From the NCBI RefSeq assembly GCF_029643245.1, contig NZ_CP116398.1, positions 3,840,372 to 3,904,371 of the forward strand: a stretch of DNA of 64,000 bases, read 5' to 3'. Below are positions 34,812-44,018 of the stretch, piece by piece. The stretch comes from Methylomonas sp. EFPC3 (lineage in GTDB: Bacteria; Pseudomonadota; Gammaproteobacteria; Methylococcales; Methylomonadaceae). The notes under the pieces are model-generated. The model did no database searches. It saw only the letters and a program-made list of their open reading frames with translations, and was not told the origin of the DNA. A program made the position numbers and the translations under genes. How positions within the stretch are numbered: the first letter of the stretch is position 1; every line of letters starts with the position of its first letter.

Positions 34812-35902
34812 CGTCCGGGTAGGCCGGCGGCTAAGGCTTTGACCTTCAGCAAAAAGTAAGGCGATTTGGATTGATTATCGCCGCCGTTCAGAGTGGCCGA
34901 ACGATGCAAGCGGTTAACCACGGCATACAGTTGTCCATTGGCGCCGAAGCTGAATGAGTCTACCCATGACAACCGTGGGCATTGTGCCAATTGCCGGTAT
35001 TGGCGGTTGGGCTCTATCACGCCAATCGCATTATTGGCCAAGTCCCCCAGATAGATATTGTTATTTTCATCAATGCTGATGCCGTCCGAGATCGGTTTGT
35101 CGCTATAGCGTTCAACATGCTGAGCGAGTTCTTGAGCCGTTAACGACTCATTGATCAAGTCGGCGGCTTTAATCCGGTAAAGGCCGAGGCCATGCATCGG
35201 CCCGAAATACACCCATTCGTTGGCTAAATCCTCGGTAATCGGATTTACGCCAATATGCGGTTTCACCAATTCGCCGGATGGGGTTTTCACCTGAATCGGC
35301 ACATTGTCGATGACCAAATCGACGTTTTCCGGCACCACACTTTTATGACCTTCCAGCACGCGCCTGGCAGCGCCGGTCGACAAATTGACCACGATCAGGG
35401 CGGCATTCGCGCCACCGGCCGGATCGCTGATGAAGGCATGGTTGTGCTGGGCATCCAAGGCAAAGTCGTTAACGAAGGCATCTTTCGGCGCGATAGGCGC
35501 GGGTAAATAAATCAAGCGTTGGAGTTTGTTGGTTTTGCTATTCCAACCGACCAATTTGGGTGTCACGCCGCTACGCATGCCGTTGTCCAGCATCCAGACA
35601 ATACCGTTGGCGTCGGAGCGGATACCCAAGACCGAGTCGAGCTTGATCGACGCAGTCGAATCGGCCGCGGACATTTCCCTGTTCGGAAAAGGCAGCAAGG
35701 CTTGATCCTGGTACTCCACCACCGTGTATTGCGGTTGATAAAACTGGTGTTGGCTCATGATGATCCGGCCGTTGGCGGTGGCCGTGACATTGCCCGGTCC
35801 GGTATCGAGGTTGGCTAATACATCGAAATTGGCACGGCTGTCCGCCGAGGCCTCAAAAGCAAGAATCAGCAGAACGGCGCAGGACAGGGTTAACCGGTTC
35901 AT
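34808..35902 (-). CDS. Exported yellow/major royal jelly-family beta-propeller protein
   Basis: A 364-residue protein with a signal peptide ending in ASAD and a six-bladed propeller of the MRJP/yellow (dopachrome-conversion-related) family. Typical features are DSVLGIRSDANGIVWMLDNG, AFVNDFALD, AFISDPAG, GVNPITEDLANEWVYFGPMHG and SDGISIDENNNIYLGDL. In bacteria these periplasmic proteins lack a settled role; binding of small ligands, or lactonase/quinone-linked chemistry, has been suggested. It overlaps the 3' end of the LysR gene tail to tail. Whether it is functionally linked with pxm is unknown. Confidence 0.75.
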   Translation of the reverse strand: MNRLTLSCAVLLILAFEASADSRANFDVLANLDTGPGNVTATANGRIIMSQHQFYQPQYTVVEYQDQALLPFPNREMSAADSTASIKLDSVLGIRSDANGIVWMLDNGMRSGVTPKLVGWNSKTNKLQRLIYLPAPIAPKDAFVNDFALDAQHNHAFISDPAGGANAALIVVNLSTGAARRVLEGHKSVVPENVDLVIDNVPIQVKTPSGELVKPHIGVNPITEDLANEWVYFGPMHGLGLYRIKAADLINESLTAQELAQHVERYSDKPISDGISIDENNNIYLGDLANNAIGVIEPNRQYRQLAQCPRLSWVDSFSFGANGQLYAVVNRLHRSATLNGGDNQSKSPYFLLKVKALAAGLPGR

Positions 35903-36097
35903 CGGCGTCTCCGTAAGTTAATGGGGTGGGCCATAACATACGAGATCGCGAAATCAGTGTTAAATGACATTAATTAATCGAGGGCCATGCATTCGATTTA
36001 TGACGGATTCAGGGGACGCACCGGCCGGACCTGTCGTTTTGTATCAGTAAATGCGTTGCCGATTCAGTGGGTCAAAAAATGTCGTGGCGGGTCGAGG

Positions 36098-36913
36098 TCA
36101 AACTTCGGCTTCGATTTCGTAGCCGGCGTATTTGCGGATGTTGATCACGCCGCTGTCGAAAATTAGGTATTGGCCTTTGATGCCGAGCAAGGTGCCGGAG
36201 ACGGTCGGGTCTTTGTCGATGTTGAAGGATTTGACCTTGGTCGGGTATTCCAGCACTGGATAATGCAGTTGCATCGCTTCGGCATCCGCGAGCAAGGTCG
36301 GCGGTTGATCGGGGAAACCTTCGGCTATCGAAGCCAGTTCGGATTGGCACTTGCTAAGCAGTTCGTCGCGTAAGGCGGGCAGATCGAGTTCGACGGTGTT
36401 GTTTTTCAACATTTGCTGCCAACTGGTCTTGTCGCTGACGTGGGCGGCCAGAGCGACTTCGATCAGGCCGGACAAGTGGCGGGAGGCGACTTCGAATACC
36501 GGGATGGCTTGCACGGCGCCCTGGTCGATCCAGCGGGTCGGGATTTGCGAGCGGCGGGTGATGCCGACTTTGATGCCGGACGAGTTGGCCAGATAGACGA
36601 TATGCGGCTGGAAACAAAACTCCTCGCCCCAGCTCGGTTCGCGGCAGGTGCCGGCGGCGTAGTGGCAGGTTTCCGGCTTCATGATGCACATGTCGCATTG
36701 CGCCAGTTTGATGAAGCAGGGGTAGCAATAGCCTTGGTTGAAGCTTTTGTTGGTCTTTTTCGCGCAATGCACGCAAAAGATTTTGCCGGTGTGGCGCAGC
36801 GTCAACGGCTTGCCCAGCAGCGGATTTAACGGGAGTTGTTGCTCGCCCACCGGCAAGCTGTATTGCACCGGGCTGGCCAGTTCGCTGCGCATTTTTTCCA
36901 GACTGCCTATCAC
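36098..36913 (-). CDS. DUF2797 family protein with N-terminal zinc cluster
   Basis: A 271-residue cytoplasmic protein. The start is GTG at 36913, because family members begin 'MxGxLxKMxxxL' and here the reading is MIGSLEKMRSEL. Cysteines at about residues 47-90 (FCVHCAKKTNKSFNQGYC, QCDMC, CHYAAGTC) form a zinc-binding module. The middle part HIVYLANSSGIKVGITRRSQIPTRWIDQG resembles a GIY-YIG-type fold. The molecular function is not known. It is divergent from ppa, with about 70 bp between the starts. Confidence 0.8.
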   Translation of the reverse strand: MIGSLEKMRSELASPVQYSLPVGEQQLPLNPLLGKPLTLRHTGKIFCVHCAKKTNKSFNQGYCYPCFIKLAQCDMCIMKPETCHYAAGTCREPSWGEEFCFQPHIVYLANSSGIKVGITRRSQIPTRWIDQGAVQAIPVFEVASRHLSGLIEVALAAHVSDKTSWQQMLKNNTVELDLPALRDELLSKCQSELASIAEGFPDQPPTLLADAEAMQLHYPVLEYPTKVKSFNIDKDPTVSGTLLGIKGQYLIFDSGVINIRKYAGYEIEAEV

Positions 36914-36984
36914 TCGATTAATCCTGTTTCAGCGGTAACGGCGGCTATAATGACAGCGTTTCCAGCTTACTCAAAGAGGATTTG

Positions 36985-37530
36985 ATGTCATTCATGCAAG
37001 TGGCCGCGGGCGGCAATATTCCTTACGAAATTAACGTCGTCGTCGAAATTCCGGCGTTCAGCGATCCGGTCAAATACGAAGTGGACAAACACACCGGCGC
37101 CTTGACGGTGGACCGGTTCATGGGCACCGCGATGCAGTATCCGTGCAATTACGGTTACATCCCGCAGACTTTATCCGAGGACGGCGACCCGGTGGACGTG
37201 ATGATCATTACCCCGGCGCCGTTGTTGAGCGGCTGCGTAATCAACTGCCGTCCGGTCGGGATTCTGAAGATGATAGACGAGGCCGGCCCGGACCCGAAAT
37301 TGCTGGCGGTACCGATGCCGCGTCTGACGCCGTTTTACAACCACGTCACCGACTACCGCGATTTACAGCCCGACAAATTGGCCAAAATCACCCATTTCTT
37401 CCAGCATTACAAAGATTTGGAAGAAGGCAAATGGGTCAGTGTGGAAGGTTGGGGCGGGGTGGAAGATGCTAGGCAGGAGATCATGGCCAGCGTGGCCCGC
37501 TATAAACAGTCGCATAGCAGCCGCGGCTGA
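36985..37530 (+). CDS. ppa: Inorganic pyrophosphatase, family I
   Basis: A 181-residue enzyme that hydrolyses PPi to phosphate in the cytoplasm. Catalytic signature residues are visible in [20 protein letters not shown] and [11 protein letters not shown] (the Asp cluster that holds Mg2+). An ATG at 36985 after AGAGGA is the start; a TTG one codon earlier is unlikely. Methanotrophs of this group often also carry PPi-dependent phosphofructokinase, so PPi turnover matters, but no such gene is here. Confidence 0.96.
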   Translation: MSFMQVAAGGNIPYEINVVVEIPAFSDPVKYEVDKHTGALTVDRFMGTAMQYPCNYGYIPQTLSEDGDPVDVMIITPAPLLSGCVINCRPVGILKMIDEAGPDPKLLAVPMPRLTPFYNHVTDYRDLQPDKLAKITHFFQHYKDLEEGKWVSVEGWGGVEDARQEIMASVARYKQSHSSRG

Positions 37531-37566
37531 GCGGCCGCTCCGGCAACCATCGCGCAGATTGCCGGG

Positions 37567-38424
37567 CTAGGTTTTTTGTTCGATGGTGAGTTTGGTTTGC
37601 AGTTGTTCCGGCGGTACCGGGTGGGTCGGTTTCTGGTAGGAAGCCAGAATATGCTTCACATAATTGCGGGTTTCCTGGTACGGCGGGATGCCTTGGTAAC
37701 GCTCGACGGCGCCTTCGCCGGCGTTGTAGGCGGCCAGGACCAGATCGACCTTGCCTTCGAAATGGCGCAACAGCCAGTGCAGATAAGCCGTGCCGCCCTT
37801 GATGTTTTGAATCGGATTGAAGCTGTCTTTGACGCCGAAACGTTCGGCGGTGGCCGGAATCAGTTGCATCAGGCCTTGGGCGTTTTTATTGGATAAGGCG
37901 CTGGGGTTGAAAGCCGATTCGGCTTGAATCACCGCCATGACCAAGGCCGGATCGATGCTGTAGACCGGGGCGATTTGCTTGACCCAGCTTTCCACCAGCT
38001 CGCGGTTCGGATTCGGCGCCGCAACCAGTTTGATCTCGGGTGCTACCGGCGGCGGTTGGCAGGCCGGATCGTTGGTCGGGATCGCATCGCCGAAACGGGC
38101 CAGCATCTTTTTGGCATGGGCGTCGCCGCGGTCGGCGGCCTGTTTGAACCAGTGGCTGGCCAGCGGCAGGCTGCGGGCGACGCCGCGGCCGTTGAAATAC
38201 ATGAAGCCGATGCTGTAAGCCGACTCGGCGTCGCCTTGCAGCGCCGCTTGGCAGTACATGTCGAAGGCTTGGCGGTAGTCTTGTTTGACGAGGCGGCCGT
38301 GTTCGAAATCGGCTGCGGTTTGGCGGATTTGGGCCAGATTGACGGGGTTTGCCTGGTCGGCGCCGGCTGGGGCGTTAGCCAGAACCAACAAGAGTGCCGT
38401 TAGGGCGTGGCGTTTCAAGTTCAT
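37567..38424 (-). CDS. Lytic transglycosylase with Sel1 repeats
   Basis: A 285-residue exported enzyme. The start MNLKRHALTALLL gives a clean signal peptide ending APAGA; the frame is open 23 codons further but without a reason to use it. Sel1-type repeats occupy about residues 40-105 (AALQGDAESAYSIGFMYFNG). An SLT domain follows from about 145, with the catalytic Glu in VIQAESAFNPSALS, then NAQGLMQLIPATAERFGV and AAYNAGEGAV. It cleaves peptidoglycan in the periplasm. The Sel1 repeats may mount it on a partner. Confidence 0.88.
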   Translation of the reverse strand: MNLKRHALTALLLVLANAPAGADQANPVNLAQIRQTAADFEHGRLVKQDYRQAFDMYCQAALQGDAESAYSIGFMYFNGRGVARSLPLASHWFKQAADRGDAHAKKMLARFGDAIPTNDPACQPPPVAPEIKLVAAPNPNRELVESWVKQIAPVYSIDPALVMAVIQAESAFNPSALSNKNAQGLMQLIPATAERFGVKDSFNPIQNIKGGTAYLHWLLRHFEGKVDLVLAAYNAGEGAVERYQGIPPYQETRNYVKHILASYQKPTHPVPPEQLQTKLTIEQKT

Positions 38425-38758
38425 AAAAATCTCGTTCTGTATTGCTGTGACAAGGCTTTGTGCAAGCCCGGCCGGAAAAGGATGAAACGTCATCCTCCAA
38501 GCTTCCAGCTACCGTATACATTGCAAGTGCTTGATCGCCCATCCGGCCGAATCTCCCTGCATTTGCGCCATGCGCCGCATTCGCGGCGCCGCAGCTCCCG
38601 TCGGCTCGGAATGCCAACAAATTCAAGCTGTTTCGCACTATACCCACCCAATCGACTAGGCAATATTGCCCATATGGGCAATTCGGTCGACCGACTATAC
38701 CACAGCGCGGCGACGCGCCAAACATTCGCCTGGCGTCGCGGCGACGGCGGGCAAGACC
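38425..38758. other. Intergenic region between the transglycosylase and the sigma-54 activator
   Basis: About 330 bp with no convincing gene. The main feature is an 18-bp perfect palindrome at 38665-38682 (listed separately). Confidence 0.5.
38665..38682. promoter_or_regulatory. 18-bp perfect palindrome ATTGCCCATATGGGCAAT
   Basis: A perfect inverted repeat with no loop, about 240 bp upstream of the lytic transglycosylase start and 77 bp downstream of the activator stop. Perfect 18-bp symmetry suggests a dimeric regulator operator rather than a terminator; there is no T-run. The target gene is unclear. Confidence 0.5.
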
Positions 38759-40111
38759 TCAAAGTCCGTGTTTTTTGCGTTTACGCCAGAATGTGGCGCG
38801 GCTCATGCCGGCATAGCGCGCCGCTTGTTCCAGATTGCCGGCGCCGATTTCCAAGGCTTCGCGGATCAGCGCCGCTTCGGCGGCCGGTTTCGGTCGCGAT
38901 AGCGGTTGGGCCGGTTGCGGCATCGGCGGACGGACCGGCTCGCGGAATTCCGGCGGCAGATCGGCGATACCCAACTCGCCGCCGCGACCGACCGCATAGG
39001 CGTATTCGACTACGTTATTCAATTCTCTGACATTGCCGGGCCAATCATAATCCAGCAACAAGCGCATCGCTTCCGGCGCGATGCGGTCTACGAAGCGATG
39101 GCCCTGCAGATTGTGCCGATTGATCAGGTGTTGTAACAGCAGGCCGATATCGAGCCGGCGTTCCCGCAACGGCGGCAGAAAGATCGGCACCACCCGCAGC
39201 CGATACATTAAATCCTCGCGGAAACGGCCGGCCTTGACTTCTTCCCGCAACGAGCGGTGGGTGGCAGCGATGATGCGGACATCGACGCTGACCGGGTGGT
39301 CGCCGCCGACCGGAATGAAATTGCGTTCCTGCAACACCCGCAGCAACTTGGCTTGCAACTCCAGCGGCAGCTCGGCAATTTCGTCCAGAAACAGGGTGCC
39401 GCCGTTGGCGCGCTGAAACAGCCCGGCGTGGTTGCGTACCGCCCCGGTAAAGGCGCCCTTGACGTGGCCGAACAATTCGCTTTCCAGCAGGCTCGGGGTC
39501 AGCGCCGCGCAATTGATCGCCAGAAACGGCTGGTAGTGGCGCGGGCTTTCCAAGTGCAGCGCGTGTGCCACCATTTCCTTGCCGGTGCCGGATTCGCCGC
39601 GGATCAATACCGTGGCTTCGGTCGCGGCGACGTTGCGGATGATCTGGATCGCTTCCAGCATTTTCGGATCGCGGGTCAGAATGCCATGGAAGGTTTCCCC
39701 CGTCGGCTGCGGCAATCCCGCGGTTTGATGTTGCGGCTGCAGATATTCGATTGCGCCGGCAAAGTTGCCGGCATTGTCGTAAAAGGCTTTGGCGGTACGG
39801 TAGCAATCCAGCGTCCGCCCGTCCGGGTGTTGGATACGGATTGCCTGGGCTTTGACGATGCCAAGTTGGGCCAGATTGCACGGGTCGTTAGCGTTGTCGC
39901 AATTCAAAGCGGTTTTGCAGGGTTTGCCTACCGCGCTGGCGGCGCTCAAGCCGAGCAGTTGTTCGGCGCCCTTGCTCCACAGCAGGATGTCGCTGTTGGC
40001 GTCGACGACAAACACCGCACCGGTTTCGAATAAGTCGGTCATCACCTCCAGCACTTGATCGGCGCCGATTTGCCCAAGCCAGCGTTTCAGCTGCGGTGAG
40101 GAAAAGGCCAT
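38759..40111 (-). CDS. fisR: FisR-like sigma-54 activator (PAS-AAA+-Fis)
   Basis: A 450-residue enhancer-binding protein. A PAS-type sensor (about residues 20-125) has three close cysteines (Cys65, Cys71, Cys78). The AAA+ domain carries GESGTGKE, GAFTGA (sigma-54 contact), DEIAELPL and the Arg-finger region. A Fis-type helix-turn-helix (LEQAARYAGMSRATFWRKRKK) ends the protein. It is divergent from a persulfide dioxygenase gene, as is FisR, the reactive-sulfur sensor of Cupriavidus, which also uses sensor-domain cysteines. The name is by motif and context; the cysteine spacing is not identical to that reported for FisR. Confidence 0.78.
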   Translation of the reverse strand: MAFSSPQLKRWLGQIGADQVLEVMTDLFETGAVFVVDANSDILLWSKGAEQLLGLSAASAVGKPCKTALNCDNANDPCNLAQLGIVKAQAIRIQHPDGRTLDCYRTAKAFYDNAGNFAGAIEYLQPQHQTAGLPQPTGETFHGILTRDPKMLEAIQIIRNVAATEATVLIRGESGTGKEMVAHALHLESPRHYQPFLAINCAALTPSLLESELFGHVKGAFTGAVRNHAGLFQRANGGTLFLDEIAELPLELQAKLLRVLQERNFIPVGGDHPVSVDVRIIAATHRSLREEVKAGRFREDLMYRLRVVPIFLPPLRERRLDIGLLLQHLINRHNLQGHRFVDRIAPEAMRLLLDYDWPGNVRELNNVVEYAYAVGRGGELGIADLPPEFREPVRPPMPQPAQPLSRPKPAAEAALIREALEIGAGNLEQAARYAGMSRATFWRKRKKHGL

Positions 40112-40126
40112 GTGTTTACTCCGCGA

Positions 40127-40184
40127 TGTTTCAAGTTTTGTTTCAAGTGTATCACTGCTGTTTCAGTGTTTCATTTTGAAACAC
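40127..40184. promoter_or_regulatory. Activator-site array (TGTTTCA repeats)
   Basis: Four TGTTTCA half-sites (40127-40133, 40139-40145, 40159-40165, 40167-40173) stand in the same orientation. The last pairs with TGAAACA (40177-40183) to give a 19-bp palindrome at 40166-40184. The array lies between the activator gene and the persulfide dioxygenase gene, about 160-215 bp before the putative sigma-54 promoter, a normal enhancer distance. Confidence 0.75.
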
Positions 40185-40340
40185 AGCGCCAGCGGCCAGC
40201 CGGCGCCCGATTGGATCGGTTACCGGCAGTCGGAGACAACCACGCGAGATTTTTAGTCAAAACAAATGTCTAGCTCTGGCGGCTCCTGCCGCTGCGGCCT
40301 GAACCTCGCGCTGGCGGTTTGCGAACCTGCCTGGTGAAAC

Positions 40341-40356
40341 TGGCATGAGTCTTGAT
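40341..40356 (+). promoter_or_regulatory. Putative sigma-54 promoter of the persulfide dioxygenase gene
   Basis: TGGCATGAGTCTTGAT matches the -24 element well and the -12 element less well (TTGA instead of TTGC), with the correct GG-to-GA spacing. It lies 47 bp before the ATG and downstream of the TGTTTCA array. Confidence 0.55.
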
Positions 40357-40402
40357 ATAGAAACATTAACTTATTCTTATTTTGCGATAAACGGAGCAGG
40401 TC

Positions 40403-41092
40403 ATGATTTTCAGACAACTCTTCGAAACCGAAACCGCCACTTACAGCTATTTGCTCGGTTGCGAGCGCACCCGTCGCGCCTGCCTGATCGATCCGGTGGC
40501 GTCGGAATTGCCGCGGTACCTGGAACTGTTGCAAAGCCTGGATTTGAAACTGGTTTATACCCTGGAAACCCACGTTCACGCCGACCACATTACCGGTTCC
40601 GGCTTGCTGCGGGAAAAGGTCGGCAGCAAAAGCGTGGTACACCGCGATGCCGGCGCGATGTGCGCCGACTTGCTGGTGACGGACGGCGTGCCCTTGCAGG
40701 TCGGCGATTTGCAACTGGGAGTCCGGCATACGCCCGGCCATACCAACGGCTGCGTCAGTTACGTGATGGCGGACCGGGTCTTCACCGGCGACGCCTTGCT
40801 GATCGGCGGCAGCGGCCGGACCGATTTTCAACAAGGCGATGCCGGCCAACTCTACGACAGCATCACCGGCAAACTGTTTACCTTGCCGCCCGATACTCTG
40901 GTTTATCCCGGCCACGACTACCAAGGCAATACCGTTTCCACCATTAAACAGGAGATGGCGAAAAATCCGCGCTTGGGCGGCGGCAAGAGCCGCGACGAGT
41001 TCATCGCCATCATGAGCGAACTGAAACTGGCCTATCCGAAATTCATCGACCAGGCCTTGCCAGCCAACCAGGCGTGCGGCCTGTTGAGCTAG
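40403..41092 (+). CDS. pdo: Persulfide dioxygenase (ETHE1-like metallo-beta-lactamase fold)
   Basis: A 229-residue protein of the beta-lactamase fold. The iron ligand motif is HVHADH (about residues 55-60), followed by HTPGHTNG, FTGDALLIGGSGRTDFQQGD and VYPGHDY, all typical of persulfide dioxygenases that oxidise glutathione persulfide to sulfite. It is followed at 10 bp by a TauE/SafE exporter, which could remove the sulfite formed. Divergent pairing with a FisR-like activator points to induction by sulfide or sulfane sulfur. Glyoxalase II is excluded by the GRTDFQ motif. Confidence 0.88.
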   Translation: MIFRQLFETETATYSYLLGCERTRRACLIDPVASELPRYLELLQSLDLKLVYTLETHVHADHITGSGLLREKVGSKSVVHRDAGAMCADLLVTDGVPLQVGDLQLGVRHTPGHTNGCVSYVMADRVFTGDALLIGGSGRTDFQQGDAGQLYDSITGKLFTLPPDTLVYPGHDYQGNTVSTIKQEMAKNPRLGGGKSRDEFIAIMSELKLAYPKFIDQALPANQACGLLS

Positions 41093-41102
41093 GAGCGCTG
41101 AG

Positions 41103-42044
41103 ATGCTGACCGCTCTGGGTTTGGCGATCGGAATCGGCTTGCTGCTCGGCTTGTTGGGCGGCGGCGGCTCGATCCTGACCGTGCCGATGTTGGTGTATGT
41201 GTTGCAGGTGGCGCCGAAGACGGCAATCGCCACGTCGTTCGTCGTGGTCGGCGTCTCCAGCCTGATGGCATTGATACCGCATGCCCGGCGCGGCCACGTC
41301 TGCTGGAAAAGCGCCGTCGTGTTCGGCATCGCCGGCATGGGCGGCGCCTTTGGCGGCGGCCGTCTGGCCGGCCATATCTCGGGAGACTGGCTGATGGTGT
41401 TGTTCGGCCTGGTCACGCTGACCACCGGTCTGGCCATGATCTTCAAAAAAGCGGCGGCGGAGCCGGCCCCCGGCGTGCAGCCGTTGCCGATGTGCCCGTT
41501 GCGGACGCCGGTGTCGCGGCTGCTGTTCGACGGCGCTCTGGTCGGCGGCTTGACCGGTTTGGTCGGGGTCGGCGGCGGCTTTCTGATCGTACCGGCCTTG
41601 ACGCTCTGGGTCGGCTTGCCGATGCCGGCGGCGATCGGTACCTCGCTGTTGGTGATCGTAATGAATGCGGTGGCCGGTTTCAGCGGTTATATCAACCACG
41701 CCGAACTGGATTTGGCGTTGACGGCGGTGGTGACGGTCGGCGCCGTGGCCGGTAGCGGCGTGGGCGCCTGGCTGTCGAATTTTCTCAGCGCGGCCGTTTT
41801 GCGTCGCGGCTTCGGCTGGTTTGTGGTGTTGGTGGCGATTTACGTGCTGTCGCAGGCTTTAACCGGCGAAGTGTGGTCCGCGGTATCCGCGGTGCAATTG
41901 GACGAGATCATCGCCGAAAAGCGGCTCTGGGGCGGGCTGGCTGCGGCGGCGTTACTGGCATGGATAGGCCGGCGCATTCATCGTCTTCGGCCGGACGCCG
42001 ACGAGGAGAAGCGCCAAACCGGCTCAAAAATTAGAGTAGTCTAA
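41103..42044 (+). CDS. TauE/SafE-family sulfite/anion exporter
   Basis: A 313-residue membrane protein with two half repeats typical of the family: LLLGLLGGGGSILTVPMLVYVL near residue 14 (read in two parts) and GLTGLVGVGGGFLIVPALTL near residue 149. About eight transmembrane helices are expected. It starts 10 bp after the persulfide dioxygenase stop with a GGAG ribosome site, so it belongs to the same operon and probably exports sulfite or a similar sulfur anion. Confidence 0.87.
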   Translation: MLTALGLAIGIGLLLGLLGGGGSILTVPMLVYVLQVAPKTAIATSFVVVGVSSLMALIPHARRGHVCWKSAVVFGIAGMGGAFGGGRLAGHISGDWLMVLFGLVTLTTGLAMIFKKAAAEPAPGVQPLPMCPLRTPVSRLLFDGALVGGLTGLVGVGGGFLIVPALTLWVGLPMPAAIGTSLLVIVMNAVAGFSGYINHAELDLALTAVVTVGAVAGSGVGAWLSNFLSAAVLRRGFGWFVVLVAIYVLSQALTGEVWSAVSAVQLDEIIAEKRLWGGLAAAALLAWIGRRIHRLRPDADEEKRQTGSKIRVV

Positions 42045-42120
42045 TATTTGTTAAGTCTGACTGATTAAGCGCTATCCGCTCAGGGTGGCAATAACTAGAA
42101 AAACGTAACAGGAGGGGGAC

Positions 42121-43935
42121 ATGTTAAATAAATTCAATAAATCGCGCCGGCAATTCTTTGCCCAAAGCGGAGTGGGTTTGTTGGCTTACGCCAGCATGCC
42201 CGGCTGGTTGCGGGCGATGGAGAACATGGGCGAGATGCCGAAAATGGCGCCGTTCAAGGCATCACCGAACTTTCATCCGGATGTCGAGCTGGACTTGTTC
42301 TGCCGGCCGTCTGATGTCGCGATTCTGCCAGGCCAAACCACCCGGGTGCAACGCTACTTCGCCAAACTGGTGAAAGGTCCGGCCGATACTCTGGCCGAGA
42401 TCCCCGGTTCTTACCTCGGGCCGGTGATGCGCTTCGAAACCGGTCAGAAAATCCGCATCAATCTGCACAATCAGCTCGACGAGCCGACCATCACCCATTG
42501 GCACGGCTTGCACGTGCCGGCGGCAATGGACGGCCATCCGCTGTACGCGATCGACCAAGGCCAGAGCTTCGTCTACGAATTCGAGATGCTGAACCGGGCC
42601 AGTATGAACATCTACCACCCGCATCCGCATAACACGACGGCCAAGCAGGTTTACCACGGTCTGGCCGGGGCGATACTGGTCAATGACGCCGAAGAGCGGC
42701 GGCTGGAGTTGCCGAGCGGCGAATACGAAGTGCCGATCGTGATCCAGGACCGCAGCTTCGACGCCAGCAACCAATTGCAATACGTGCACGGCATGCACGA
42801 CCGGATGATGGGATTCTACGGCGACCGCATCCTGGTCAACGGCAAAGCCGATTTTCAGCTCGACGTTGCCTGTCGGGCTTACCGTTTCCGCGTCCTCAAC
42901 GGCTCAACGGCGCGCATTTACAAGCTGGCCTGGGACGACAATACCCCGCTGACCGTCATCGGCACCGATGGCGGCTTGCTGGAAGTGCCCGTCAACAAAC
43001 CTTACGTGATGCTGGCCCCCGGCGAACGTTTGGATATCTGGGCGGATTTCAGCGGGCGTAAAGTCGGCTCGCAACTGGTACTGCGCAGCCGTTCTTTTTC
43101 CGGGGCGTTGCCGAAAATGGCCGAGCGGATGATGGGCAGTATGGGCGGCGGCGAACACGGCGGCGGCCGCGGCATGGGTATGCACGCCAATGCCGTGCCG
43201 ATGGGCAGCGACTACCCGATTTTTAAAATCAAGGTAACGCGCCCAGTCGGCGACAGCCCGAAATTGCCCGACAGTCTGGCGCAAATCAAACGTTACTCAT
43301 TGCACGACACCGCCAATCCCGCTAAACCGGTGCCGATCGGCATCTCCGAAGGGCCGATGCGAATGGTGTTGAACGGCCGGCCCTACGCCTATAACGACAT
43401 CCTGCCCAGCGAACGGATTCCGTTCAATACCGTGCAACTGATGGAAATATTCCACGCCCACGGTGGTAACGGCGGGCATGGCGACAAAGCCGGCGGCGAA
43501 CACGGCGCCGATTCGGGCAAACCGCAAGGCATGCGCCACGGCAACCAGGGCGAAGCAGGCGGCCGGCGCATGGGGGGGATGGGCATGGGCGGCATGAACC
43601 ACGGCGGCGGCCAGGACGAGGGCGGCCATAAAATGGGCATGGGCGGAATGGGCGGCAACATGGGCATGATGATGTCGATGGCGCATCCTATTCATCTGCA
43701 CGGCCAATATTTTCAGATATTAAGCCGTACTGTCGGTATGGGCGAAGGCGACGGTTACGCCACGGTCAAAGACGGTTTCATCGAAGGCGGCTGGAAGGAT
43801 ACCGTGTTGGTCATGCCCGGCGAGCGGGTACGCATCATCAAGCCGTTCCAGGATTTCAAAGGCTTGTTCATGTACCACTGCCATAATCTGGAACACGAAG
43901 ACATGGGCATGATGCGCGACTTTTCAGTCGAGTAG
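42121..43935 (+). CDS. Multicopper oxidase with Met/His-rich insert (CueO/CopA-like)
   Basis: A 604-residue protein with an N-terminal twin-arginine signal (SRRQFFAQSG). All copper motifs are present: HWHG near residue 139, HPHPHN near 180, HPIHLHG near 523, and HCHNLEHEDMGMM near the C-terminus holding the type 1 copper. Two loops are Met/His/Gly-rich (about residues 335-360 and 440-520), resembling the copper-binding Met-rich regions of CueO-type cuprous oxidases. Likely role: periplasmic Cu(I) oxidation and copper tolerance, which is relevant in a copper-dependent methanotroph. A GGAGGGGG ribosome site precedes the ATG. Confidence 0.88.
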   Translation: MLNKFNKSRRQFFAQSGVGLLAYASMPGWLRAMENMGEMPKMAPFKASPNFHPDVELDLFCRPSDVAILPGQTTRVQRYFAKLVKGPADTLAEIPGSYLGPVMRFETGQKIRINLHNQLDEPTITHWHGLHVPAAMDGHPLYAIDQGQSFVYEFEMLNRASMNIYHPHPHNTTAKQVYHGLAGAILVNDAEERRLELPSGEYEVPIVIQDRSFDASNQLQYVHGMHDRMMGFYGDRILVNGKADFQLDVACRAYRFRVLNGSTARIYKLAWDDNTPLTVIGTDGGLLEVPVNKPYVMLAPGERLDIWADFSGRKVGSQLVLRSRSFSGALPKMAERMMGSMGGGEHGGGRGMGMHANAVPMGSDYPIFKIKVTRPVGDSPKLPDSLAQIKRYSLHDTANPAKPVPIGISEGPMRMVLNGRPYAYNDILPSERIPFNTVQLMEIFHAHGGNGGHGDKAGGEHGADSGKPQGMRHGNQGEAGGRRMGGMGMGGMNHGGGQDEGGHKMGMGGMGGNMGMMMSMAHPIHLHGQYFQILSRTVGMGEGDGYATVKDGFIEGGWKDTVLVMPGERVRIIKPFQDFKGLFMYHCHNLEHEDMGMMRDFSVE

Positions 43936-44018
43936 CGGCAACCCCGTTTGGCGGTAGCGATCCGGCCCGGCTGGTTTCTGCCGCCTATCCGCGACCAATC
44001 GATCCTCAGGAGGTCGTC

